Source of the DNA: Xylocopa sonorina
Lineage: Eukaryota > Arthropoda > Insecta > Hymenoptera > Apidae
Assembly (NCBI RefSeq): GCF_050948175.1
Contig: NW_027490171.1
Span: 744,001-808,000, forward strand
Reading direction: 5' to 3'
DNA: 64,000 nt
The notes under the pieces are model-generated. The model was not told the DNA's origin and made no database searches. It was given only the letters and a program-made list of their open reading frames with translations. A program made the position numbers and the translations under genes. Position 1 is the stretch's first letter; each line of letters opens with the position of its first letter. Of the stretch, positions 50,902 to 63,574 are shown one piece after another.

Positions 50902-53900
50902 ATATGATTTGCGGAGTGTTATGTATTCCTCGTCTCCACTTCAAATGAATGTAAATGCGGCACTTCCTTGCTAGGAGATAGCATCTGTAGATGTCTAGGT
51001 ACCGTAGCAATAGTGTTCTAATGCTTCGTAAAACGCGATATCGCATCTCATTTCTATGTTTCATGATAAGATATAATATTCATTGCGAAGTGTTATGCAT
51101 TCCTCGTCTACGATTCAAATGAATGTAAATGCGACACTTCCTTGCAAGGAAATAGCGGTTGCAGATGTCTACGTATCGAAGCAATAGAGTTCAGATGCTT
51201 CTTAAAACGAGATGTTGCATCTCATTTCTATGTTTCATGGTAAGATATAATATGATTTGCGGAGTGTTATGTATTCCTCGTCTACACTTCAAATGAATGT
51301 AAATGCGACACTTCCTTGCAAGGAAATAGCGTTTGCAGATGTCTACGTATCGAAGCAATAGAGTTCAAGTGCTTCTTAAAACGAGATATTGCATCTTATA
51401 TCTATGTTTCATGATAAGATATACTATTCATTGCGAAGTGTTATGCATTCCTCGTCTACGATTCAAATGAATGAAAACGCGACACTTCCTTGCAAGGAAA
51501 TAGCGTTTGCAGATGTCTACGTATCGTAGCAATAGAGTTCTCATGCTTCTTAAAACGCGATATCGCATCTCATTTCTATGTTTCATGGTAAGATAGAATA
51601 TGATTTCCGAAGTGTTATGTATTCCTCGTCTACACATCAAATGAATGTAAATGCGACACTTCCTTGCAAGGAAATAGCGTTTGCAGATGTCTACGTATCG
51701 TAGCAATAGAGTTCTTATGATTCTTCAAACGCGATATCGCATCTCATTTCTATGTTTCATGGTAAGGTATAATATGATATGCGAAGTGTTATGTATCCGT
51801 CGTCTACACTTCAAATGAATGTAAATGCGACACTTCCTTGCAAGGAAATAGCGTTTGCAGATGTCTACGTATCGTAGCAATGCATTTCTGATGCTTCTTA
51901 AAACGCGATATCGCATCTCATTTCTATGTTTCATGGTAAGATATAATATGATTTGCGAATTGTCATGTATTCCTCGTCTACACTTCAAATGAATGTGAAT
52001 GCGACACTTCCTCGCTAGGAAATAGCGTTTGCAGATGTCTACGTATCGAAGCAATAGAGTTCAAATGCTTCTTAAAACGAGATATTGCATTTCATATCTA
52101 TGTTTCATGATAAGATATAATATTCATTGCGAAGTGTTATGCATTCCTCGTCTACGATTAAAATGAATGAAAATGCGACACTTTCTTGCAAGGAAATATC
52201 GTTTGCAAATGTCTACCTATCGTAGCAGTAGTGTTCTAATGCTTCTTAGAACGCGATATCGCATCTCATTTCTATGTTTCATGGTAAGATACAATATGAT
52301 TTGCGAAGTGTTATGTATTCCTCGTCTACACTTCAAATGAATGTGATTGCGACACTTCCTCGCTAGGAAATAGCGTTTGCAGATGTCTACGTATCGTAGC
52401 AGTTGATTTCTAATGACTCCTAAAACGCGATATCGCATCTCATTTCTATGTTTCATGGTAAGATATAATATGATTTGCGAAGTGTTATGTATTCCTCGTC
52501 TACACACCAAATGAATGTAAATGCGACACTTCCTTGCAAGGAAATAGCTTTTGCAGATGTCTACGTATCGTAGCAATGGCTTTCTGATGCTTCTTAAAAC
52601 GCGATATCGCATGTCATTTCTATGTTTCATGGTAAGATATAATATGATTTGCGAAGTGTTATGTATTCCTCGTCTACACTTCAAATGAATGTAAATGCGA
52701 CACTTCTTTGCAAGGAAATAGCGTTTGCAGATGTCTACGTATCGTAGCAATGGATTTCTGATGCTTCTTAAAACGCGATATCGCATCTCATTTCTATGTT
52801 TCATGGTAAGATATAATATGATTTGCGAATTGTCATGTATTCCTCGTCCACACTTCAAATGAATGTGAATGCGACACTTCCTCGCTAGGAAATAGCGTTT
52901 GCAGATGTCTACGTATCGTAGCAGTTGAGTTCTAATGACTCTTAAAACTCGATATCGCATCTCATTTCTATGTTTCATGGTAAGATATAATATGATTTGC
53001 GAAGTGTTATGTATTCCTCGTCTACACACCAAATGAATGTAAATGCGACACTTCCTTGCAAGGAAATAGCTTTTGCAGATGTCTACGTATCGTAGCAATG
53101 GCTTTCTGATGATTCTTAAATCACGATATCGCATGTCATTTCTATGTTTCATGGTAAGATATAATATGATTTGCGAAGTGTTATGTATTCCTCGTCTACA
53201 CTTCAAATGAATGTAAATGCGACACTTCTTTGCAAGGAAATAGCGTTTGCAGATGTCTACGTATCGAAGCAATAGAGTTCTTATGATTCTTAAAACGCGA
53301 TACTGCATCTCATTTCTATGTTTCATGGTAAGATATAATATGATTTGCGAAGTGTTATGTATTCCTCGTCTACACTTCAAATGAATGTAAATGCGACACT
53401 TCTTTGCAAGGAAATAGCGTTTGCAGATGTCTACGTATCGTAGCAATAGAGTTCTTATGATTCTTAAAACGCGATATCGTATCTCATTTCTATGTTTCAT
53501 GGTAAGATATAATATGATTTGCGGAGTGTTATGTATTCCTCGTCTACACTTCTAATGAATGTAAATGCGACACTTCTTTGCAAGGAAATAGCGTTTGCAG
53601 ATGTCTACGTATCGTTGCAATAGAGTTCTTATGATTCTTAAAACGCGATATCGCATCTCATTTCTATGTTTCATGGTAAGATATAATATGACTTGCGGAG
53701 TGTTATGTATTCCTCGTCTACACTTCAAATGAATGTAAATGCGACACTTCCTTGCAAGGAAATAGCGTTTGCAGATGTCTACGTATCGTAGCAATAGTGT
53801 TCTTATGATTCTTAAAACGCGATATCGCATCTCATTTCTATGTTTCATGGTAAGATATAATATGATTTGCGAAGTGTTATGTATTCCTCGTCTACACTTC

Positions 53901-54030
53901 AAATGAATGTAAATGCGACACTTCCTTGCAAGGAAATAGCGTTTGCAGACGTCTACGTATCGTAGCAATAGAGTTCTTATGATTCTTAAAACGCTATATT
54001 GCATCTCATTTCTATGTTTCATGGTAAGAT

Positions 54031-57000
54031 ATAATATGATTTGCGAAGTGTTATGTATTCCTAGTCTACACTTCAAATGAATGTGAATGCGACACTTTCT
54101 CGCTAGGAAATAGCGTTTGCAGATGTCTACGTATCGTGGCAATAGATTTCTAATGCTTCTTAAAACGCGAGATCGCATCTATATTTCTATGTATCATGGT
54201 AAGATATAATATGACTTGCGAAGTGACATGTATTCCTCGTCTACACTTCAAATGAATGTAAATGCGACACTTCCTTGCTAGCAAATAGCGTCTGCGGATG
54301 TCTAGGTATCGTAGCAATAGATTTCTAATGCTTCTTAAAACGCGATATCGCATTTCATTTCTATGTTTCATGGTAAGATATAATATGATTTGCGAAGTGT
54401 TATGTATTCCTCGTTTACACTTCAAATGAATGTAAATGCGGCACTTCTTTGCTAGGAGATAGCGTTTGCAGATGTCTACGTATCGTAGCAATAGTGTTCA
54501 AGTGCTTCTTAAAACGAGATATTGCATCTTATATCTATGTTTCATGATAAGATATAATATTCATTGCGAAGTGTTATGCATTCCTCGTCTACGATTCAAA
54601 TGAATGAAAATGCGACACTTCCTTGCAAGGAAATAGCGTTTGCAGATGTCTACGTATCGTAGCAATAGAGTTCTCATGCTTCTTAAAACGCGATATCGCA
54701 TCTCATTTCTATGTTTCATGGTAAGGTATAATATGATATGCGAAGTGTTATGTATCCGTCGTCTACACTTCAAATGAATGTAAATGCGACACTTTCTTCC
54801 AAGGAAATAGCGTTTGCAGATGTCTACGTATCGTAGCATTGGATTTCTGATGCTTCTTAAAACGCGATATCGCATCTCATTTCTATGTTTCATGGTAAGA
54901 TATAATATGATTTGCGAAGTGTTATGTATTCCTCGTCTACACTTCAAATGAATGTAAATGCGACACTTCTTTGCAAGGATATAGCGTTTGCAAATGTCTA
55001 CGTATCGTTGCAATAGAGTTCTTATGATTCTTAAAACGCGATATCGCATCTCATTTCTATGTTTCATGGTAAGGTATAATATGATTTGCGGAGTGTTATG
55101 TATTCCTCGTCTCCACTTCAAATGAATGTAAATGCGGCACTTCCTTGCTAGGAGATAGCATCTGTAGATGTCTAGGTACCGTAGCAATAGTGTTCTAATG
55201 CTTCGTAAAACGCGATATCGCATCTCATTTCTATGTTTCATGATAAGATATAATATTCATTGCGAAGTGTTATGCATTCCTCGTCTACGATTCAAATGAA
55301 TGTAAATGCGACACTTCCTTGCAAGGAAATAGCGTTTGCAGATGTCTGCGTATCGAAGCAATAGAGTTCAGATGCTTCTTAAAACGAGATATTGCATCTC
55401 ATTTCTATGTTTCATGGTAAGATATAATATGATTTGCGGAGTGTTATGTATTCCTCGTCTACACTTCAAATGAATGTAAATGCGACACTTCCTTGCAAGG
55501 AAATAGCGTTTGCAGATGTCTACGTATCGAAGCAATAGAGTTCAAATGCTTCTTAAAACGAGATATTGCATCTTATATCTATGTTTCATGATAAGATATA
55601 CTATTCATTGCGAAGTGTTATGCATTCCTCGTCTACGATTCAAATGAATGAAAACGCGACACTTCCTTGCAAGGAAATAGCGTTTGCAGATGTCTACGTA
55701 TCGTAGCAATAGAGTTCTCATGCTTCTTAAAACGCGATATCGCATCTCATTTCTATGTTTCATGGTAAGATAGAATATGATTTGCGAAGTGTTATGTATT
55801 CCTCGTCTACACATCAAATGAATGTAAGTGCGACACTTCCTTGCAAGGAAATAGCGTTTGCAGATGTCTACGTATCGTAGCAATAGAGTTCTTATGATTC
55901 TTAAAACGCGATATCGCATCTCATTTCTATGTTTCATGGTAAGGTATAATATGATTTGCGGAGTGTTTTGTATTCCTCGTCTCCACTTCAAATGAATGTA
56001 AATGCGACACTTCCTTGCAAGGAAATAGCGTTTGCAGATGTCTACGTATCGTAGCAATGCATTTCTGATGCTTCTTAAAACGCGATATCGCATCTCATTT
56101 CTATGTTTCATGGTAAGATATAATATGATTTGCGAATTGTCATGTATTCCTCGTCCACACTTCAAATGAATGTGAATGCGACACTTCCTCGCTAGGAAAT
56201 AGCGTTTGCAGATGTCTACGTATCGAAGCAATAGAGTTCAAATGCTTCTTAAAACGAGATATTGCATTTCATATCTATGTTTCATGATAAGATATAATAT
56301 TCATTGCGAAGTGTTATGCATTCCTCGTCTACGATTAAAATGAATGAAAATGCGACACTTCCTTGCAAGGAAATAGCGTTTGCAGATGTCTACGTATCGT
56401 AGCAATAGAGTTCTTATGATTCTTAAAACGCGATATCGCATCTCATTCCTATGTTTCATGGTAAGATATAATATGATTTGCGAATTGTCATGTATTCCTC
56501 GTCCACACTTCAAATGAATGTGATTGCGACACTTCCTCGCTAGGAAATAGCGTTTGCAGATGTCTACGTATCGTAGCAGTTGAGTTCTAATGACTCCTAA
56601 AACGCGATATCGCATCTCATTTCTATGTTTCATGGTAAGATATAATATGATTTGCGAAGTGTTATGTATTCCTCGTCTACACACCAAATGAATGTATATG
56701 CGACACTTCCTTGCAAGGAAATAGCTTTTGCAGATGTCTACGTATCGTAGCAATGGCTTTCTGATGCTTCTTAAAACGCGATATCGCATGTCATTTCTAT
56801 GTTTCATGGTAAGATATAATATGATTTGCGAAGTGTTATGTATTCCTCGTCTACACTTCAAATGAATGTAAATGCGACACTTCTTTGCAAGGAAATAGCG
56901 TTTGCAGATGTCTACGTATCGTAGCAATGGATTTCTGATGCTTCTTAAAACGCGATATCGCATCTCATTTCTATGTTTCATGGTAAGATATAATATGATT

Positions 57001-57832
57001 TGCGAATTGTCATGTATTCCTCGTCCACACTTCAAATGAATGTGAATGCGACACTTCCTCGCTAGGAAATAGCGTTTGCAGATGTCTACGTATCGAAGCA
57101 ATAGGGTTCTTATGATTCTTAAAACGCGATATTGCATCTCATTTCTATGTTTCATGGTAAGATATAATATGATTTGCGAAGTGTTATGTATTCCTCGTCT
57201 ACACTTCAAATGAATGTAAATGCGACACTTCTTTGCAAGGAAATAGCGTTTGCAGATGTCTACGTATCGTAGCAATAGAGTTCTTATGATTCTTAAAACG
57301 CGATATCGTATCTCATTTCTATGTTTCATGGTAAGATATAATATGATTTGCGGAGTGTTATGTATTCCTCGTCTACACTTCTAATGAATGTAAATGCGAC
57401 ACTTCTTTGCAAGGAAATAGCGTTTGCAGATGTCTACGTATCGTTGCAATAGAGTTCTTATGATTCTTAAAACGCGATATCGCATCTCATTTCTATGTTT
57501 CATGGTAAGATATAATATGACTTGCGGAGTGTTATGTATTCCTCGTCTACACTTCAAATGAATGTAAATGCGACACTTCCTTGCAAGGAAATAGCGTTTG
57601 CAGATGTCTACGTATCGTAGCAATAGTGTTCTTATGATTCTTAAAACGCGATATCGCATCTCATTTCTATGTTTCATGGTAAGATATAATATGATTTGCG
57701 AAGTGTTATGTATTCCTCGTCTACACTTCAAATGAATGTAAATGCGACACTTCCTTGCAAGGAAATAGCGTTTGCAGATGTCTACGTATCGAAGCAATAT
57801 AGTTCAATTGCTTCTTAAAACGAGATATTGCA
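54031..57832. repeat. Region IV, second large block (rearranged copy)
   Basis: Starts as a copy of 48.1 kb at an offset of 5,917 bp (CCTAGTCTACACTTC and the 175-bp monomer). It lacks the two monomers seen at 48,581-48,922 and has a single 7-mer instead of two, then follows 51.4-52.1 kb at an offset of 4,177 bp (GCATTTCATATCT with GATTAAAATG at about 56.3 kb). Near 57.36-57.8 kb it repeats 53.53-53.97 kb (offset 3,829 = 22 x 174 + 1 bp). Confidence 0.77.
54178..54352 (+). repeat. 175-bp monomer with a 1-bp insertion (second copy)
   Basis: Carries the same TCTATATTTCTATGTATC start and the same preceding GCGAGATCGCA as the monomer at 48,261, which lies 5,917 bp upstream (34 x 174 + 1). It differs at about 54,213 (GACTTGCG here, GATTTGCG there). 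Confidence 0.9.
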
Positions 57833-60800
57833 TCTCATATCTATGTTTCATGATAAGATATAATATTCATTGCGAAGTGTTATGCATTCCTCGTCTACGA
57901 CTCAAATGAATGTAAATGCGACACTTCCTTGCAAGGAAATAGCTTTTGCAGATGTCTACGTGTCGTAGCAATAGAGTTCTAATGCTTCTTAAAACGCGGT
58001 ATCGCATCTCATTCCTATGTTTCATGGTAAGATATAATATGATTTGCGAAGTGTTATGTATTCCTCGTCTACACTTCAAATGAATGTAAATGCGACACTT
58101 CTTTGCAAGGAAATAGCGTTTGCAGATGTCTACGTATCGTAGCAATGGATTTCTGATGCTTCTTAAAACGCGATATCGCATCTCATTTCTATGTTTCATG
58201 GTAAGATATAATATGATTTGCGAATTGTCATGTATTCCTCGTCCACACTTCAAATGAATGTGAATGCGACACTTCCTCGCTAGGAAATAGCGTTTGCAGA
58301 TGTCTACGTATCGAAGCAATAGGGTTCTTATGATTCTTAAAACGCGATATTGCATCTCATTTCTATGTTTCATGGTAAGATATAATATGATTTGCGAAGT
58401 GTTATGTATTCCTCGTCTACACTTCAAATGAATGTAAATGCGACACTTCTTTGCAAGGAAATAGCGTTTGCAGATGTCTACGTATCGTAGCAATAGAGTT
58501 CTTATGATTCTTAAAACGCGATATCGTATCTCATTTCTATGTTTCATGGTAAGATATAATATGATTTGCGGAGTGTTATGTATTCCTCGTCTACACTTCT
58601 AATGAATGTAAATGCGACACTTCTTTGCAAGGAAATAGCGTTTGCAGATGTCTACGTATCGTTGCAATAGAGTTCTTATGATTCTTAAAACGCGATATCG
58701 CATCTCATTTCTATGTTTCATGGTAAGATATAATATGACTTGCGGAGTGTTATGTATTCCTCGTCTACACTTCAAATGAATGTAAATGCGACACTTCCTT
58801 GCAAGGAAATAGCGTTTGCAGATGTCTACGTATCGTAGCAATAGTGTTCTTATGATTCTTAAAACGCGATATCGCATCTCATTTCTATGTTTCATGGTAA
58901 GATATAATATGATTTGCGAATTGTCATGTATTCCTCGTCCACGCTTCAAATGAATGTAAATGCGACACTTCCTTGCAAGGAAATATCGTTTGCAAATGTC
59001 TACCTATCGTAGCAGTAGTGTTCTAATGCTTCTTAGAACGCGATATCGCATCTCATTTCTATGTTTCATGGTAAGATACAATATGATTTGCGAAGTGTTA
59101 TGTATTCCTCGTCTACACTTCAAATGAATGTGAATGCGACACTTCCTCGCTAGGAAATAGCGTTTGCAGATGTCTACGTATCGAAGCAATAGAGTTCAAA
59201 TGCTTCTTAGAACGAGATATTGCATCTCATATTTATGTTTCATGATAAGATATAATATTCATTGCGAAGCGTTATGCATTCCTCGCCTACGATTCAAATG
59301 AATGTAAATGCGACACTTCCTTGCAAGGAAATAGCGTTTGCAGATGTCTGCGTATCGTAGCAGTAGAGTTCTAATGATTCTTAAAACGCGATATCGCATC
59401 TCATTTCTATGTTTCATGGTAAGATATAATATGATTTGCGAAGTGTCATGCATTCCTCGTCTACGATTCAAATGAATGTAAATGAGACACTTCCTTGCAA
59501 GGAAATAGCGTTTGAAGATGTCTACGTATCGTACCAATGGATTTCTGATGCTTCTTAAAACGCGATATCGCATCTCATTTCCATGTTTCATGGTAAGGTA
59601 TAATATGATTTGCGAAGTGTCATGTATTCCTCGTCCACGCTTCAAATGAATGTAAATGCGACACTTCCTTGCAAGGAAATATCGTTTGCAAATGTCTACC
59701 TATCGTAGCAGTAGTGTTCTAATGCTTCTTAGAACGCGATATCGCATCTCATTTCTATGTTTCATGGTAAGATACAATATGATTTGCGAAGTGTTATGTA
59801 TTCCTCGTCTACACTTCAAATGAATGTGAATGCGACACTTCCTCGCTAGGAAATAGCGTTTGCAGATGTCTACGTATCGAAGCAATAGAGTTCAAATGCT
59901 ACTTAGAACGAGATATTGCATCTCATATTTATGTTTCATGATAAGATATAATATTCATTGCGAAGTGTTATGCATTCCTCGCCTACGATTCAAATGAATG
60001 TAAATGCGACACTTCCTTGCAAGGAAATAGCGTTTGCAGATGTCTACGTATCGAAGCAATATAGTTCAATTGCTTCCTAAAACGAGATATTGCATCTCAT
60101 ATCTATGTTTCATGATAAGATATAATATTCATTGCGAAGTGTTATGCATTCCTCGTCTACGACTCAATTGAATGTAAATGCGACACTTCCTTGCAAGGAA
60201 ATAGCGTTTGCAGATGTCTACGTATCGTAGCAATAGAGTTCTAATGCTTCTTAAAACGCGATATCGCATCTCATTCCTATGTTTCATGGTAAGATATAAT
60301 ATGATTTGCGAAGTGTTATGTATTCCTCGTCTACACTTCAAATGAATGTGAATGCGACACTTCCTCGCTAGGTAATAGCGTTTGCAGATGTCTGCGTATC
60401 GTAGCAGTAGAGTTCTAATGATTCTTAAAACGCGATATCGCATCTCATTTCTATGTTTCATGGTAAGATATAATATGATTTGCGAAGTGTCATGCATTCC
60501 TCGTCTACGATTCAGATGAATGTAAATGCGACACTTCCTTGCAAGGAAATAGCGTTTGAAGAAGTCTACGTATCGTACCAATGGATTTCTGATGCTTCTT
60601 AAAACGCGATATCGCATCTCATTTCTATGTTTCATGGTAAGGTATAATATGATTTGCGAAGTGTCATGTATTCCTCGTCCACGCTTCAAATGAATGTAAA
60701 TGCGACACTTTCTTGCAAGGAAATATCGTTTGCAAATGTCTACCTATCGTAGCAGTAGTGTTCTAATGCTTCTTAGAACGCGATATCGCATCTCATTTCT

Positions 60801-61138
60801 ATGTTTCATGGTAAGATACAATATGATTTGCGAAGTGTTATGTATTCCTCGTCTACACTTCAAATGGATGTGAATGCGACACTTCCTCGCTAGGAAATAG
60901 CGTTTGCAGATGTCTACGTATCGAAGCAATAGAGTTCAAATGCTACTTAGAACGAGATATTGCATCTCATATGTATGTTTCATGATAAGATATAATATTC
61001 ATTGCGAAGTGCTATGCATTCTTCGCTTACGATTCAAATGAATGTAAATGCGACACTTCCTTGCAAGGAAATAGCGTTTGCAGATGTCTACGTATCGAAG
61101 CAATATAGTTCAATTGCTTCTTAAAACGAGATATTGCA
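57833..61138. repeat. Region V, mixed 4-, 6- and 7-monomer repeats
   Basis: About 57.36-58.9 kb recurs at 61.88-63.4 kb (offset 4,524 bp, 26 monomers) with rare variants in common: TAGCTTTTGCAG, CTACGTGTCGTAG and AACGCGGTATCGC. A segment with AAATATCGTTTGC and AAGATACAATATG occurs at about 58.98, 59.68 and 60.72 kb, so 4 and then 6 monomers apart. No gene is seen. Confidence 0.78.
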
Positions 61139-62356
61139 TCTCATATCTATGTTTCATGATAAGATATAATATTCATTGCGAAGTGTTATGCATTCCTCGT
61201 CTACGACTCAAATGAATGTAAATGCGACACTTCCTTGCAAGGAAATAGCGTTTGCAGATGTCTACGTATCGTAGCAATAGAGTTCTAATGCTTCTCAAAA
61301 CGCGATATCGCATCTCATTTCTATGTTTCATGGTAAGATATAATCCGATTTGCGAAGTGTTATGTATTCCTCGGCTACACTTCAAATGAATGTAAATGCG
61401 ACACTTTCTTGCAAGGAAATAGCGTTTGCAGATGTCTACGTATCGTAGCAATGGCTTTCTGATGCTTCTTAAAACGCGATATCGCATGTCATTTCTATGT
61501 TTCATGGTAAGATATAATATGATTTGCGAAGTGTTATGTATTCCTCGTCTACACTTCAAATGAATGTGAATGTGACACTTCCTCGCTAGGAAATAGCGTT
61601 TGCAGATGTCTACGTATCGAAGCAATAGGGTTCTTATGATTCTTAAAACGCGATATTGCATCTCATTTCTATGTTTCATGGTAAGATATAATATGATTTG
61701 CGAAGTGTTATGTATTCCTCGTCTACACTTCAAATGAATGTAAATGCGACACTTCTTTGCAAGGAAATAGCGTTTGCAGATGTCTACGTATCGTAGCAAT
61801 AGAGTTCTTATGATTCTTAAAACGCGATATCGTATCTCATTTCTATGTTTCATGGTAAGATATAATATGATTTGCGGAGTGTTATGTATTCCTCGTCTAC
61901 ACTTCTAATGAATGTAAATGCGACACTTCTTTGCAAGGAAATAGCGTTTGCAGATGTCTACGTATCGTTGCAATAGAGTTCTTATGATTCTTAAAACGCG
62001 ATATCGCATCTCATTTCTATGTTTCATGGTAAGATATAATATGACTTGCGGAGTGTTATGTATTCCTCGTCTACACTTCAAATGAATGTAAATGCGACAC
62101 TTCCTTGCAAGGAAATAGCGTTTGCAGATGTCTACGTATCGTAGCAATAGTGTTCTTATGATTCTTAAAACGCGATATCGCATCTCATTTCTATGTTTCA
62201 TGGTAAGATATAATATGATTTGCGAAGTGTTATGTATTCCTCGTCTACACTTCAAATGAATGTAAATGCGACACTTCCTTGCAAGGAAATAGCGTTTGCA
62301 GATGTCTACGTATCGAAGCAATATAGTTCAATTGCTTCTTAAAACGAGATATTGCA
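61139..62356. repeat. Region V 7-monomer HOR, copy 1 (1,218 bp)
   Basis: Delimited by two type-B markers with CAATATAGTTCAATTGC (monomer starts 61,139 and 62,357). The second half (about 61.9-62.32 kb) matches 63.12-63.54 kb, while the first half carries private changes (CTTCTCAAAACG, AATCCGATTTG and CGGCTACAC at about 61.3-61.4 kb). Confidence 0.84.
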
Positions 62357-63574
62357 TCTCATATCTATGTTTCATGATAAGATATAATATTCATTGCGAA
62401 GTGTTATGCATTCCTCGTCTACGACTCAAATGAATGTAAATGCGACACTTCCTTGCAAGGAAATAGCTTTTGCAGATGTCTACGTGTCGTAGCAATAGAG
62501 TTCTAATGCTTCTTAAAACGCGGTATCGCATCTCATTCCTATGTTTCATGGTAAGATATAATATGATTTGCGAAGTGTTATGTATTCCTCGTCTACACTT
62601 CAAATGAATGTAAATGCGACACTTCTTTGCAAGGAAATAGCGTTTGCAGATGTCTACGTATCGTAGCAATGGATTTCTGATGCTTCTTAAAACGCGATAT
62701 CGCATCTCATTTCTATGTTTCATGGTAAGATATAATATGATTTGCGAATTGTCATGTATTCCTCGTCCACACTTCAAATGAATGTGAATGCGACACTTCC
62801 TCGCTAGGAAATAGCGTTTGCAGATGTCTACGTATCGAAGCAATAGGGTTCTTATGATTCTTAAAACGCGATATTGCATCTCATTTCTATGTTTCATGGT
62901 AAGATATAATATGATTTGCGAAGTGTTATGTATTCCTCGTCTACACTTCAAATGAATGTAAATGCGACACTTCTTTGCAAGGAAATAGCGTTTGCAGATG
63001 TCTACGTATCGTAGCAATAGAGTTCTTATGATTCTTAAAACGCGATATCGTATCTCATTTCTATGTTTCATGGTAAGATATAATATGATTTGCGGAGTGT
63101 TATGTATTCCTCGTCTACACTTCTAATGAATGTAAATGCGACACTTCTTTGCAAGGAAATAGCGTTTGCAGATGTCTACGTATCGTTGCAATAGAGTTCT
63201 TATGATTCTTAAAACGCGATATCGCATCTCATTTCTATGTTTCATGGTAAGATATAATATGACTTGCGGAGTGTTATGTATTCCTCGTCTACACTTCAAA
63301 TGAATGTAAATGCGACACTTCCTTGCAAGGAAATAGCGTTTGCAGATGTCTACGTATCGTAGCAATAGTGTTCTTATGATTCTTAAAACGCGATATCGCA
63401 TCTCATTTCTATGTTTCATGGTAAGATATAATATGATTTGCGAAGTGTTATGTATTCCTCGTCTACACTTCAAATGAATGTAAATGCGACACTTCCTTGC
63501 AAGGAAATAGCGTTTGCAGATGTCTACGTATCGAAGCAATATAGTTCAATTGCTTCTTAAAACGAGATATTGCA
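62357..63574. repeat. Region V 7-monomer HOR, copy 2 (1,218 bp)
   Basis: Bounded by the same marker at 62,357 and 63,575. Its first half matches 57.83-58.55 kb rather than copy 1 (TAGCTTTTGCAG, AACGCGGTATCGC), and its second half matches copy 1. It is thus a mosaic of two sources. Confidence 0.84.

Larger units (their letters stand above)
47901..54030. repeat. Region IV, first large block
   Basis: In-phase monomers, partly copied at 54.03-57.3 kb (offset 5,917 bp early on, then 4,351 and 4,177 bp after whole-monomer differences in the second copy). It includes the 7-mer tandem, the first 175-bp monomer and, at about 52.2-53.5 kb, the longest open minus-strand stretch (427 codons), which is a satellite artefact. 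The left edge is approximate, since about 47.88-47.94 kb resembles 53.97-54.03 kb at another offset (6,091 bp). Confidence 0.77.
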
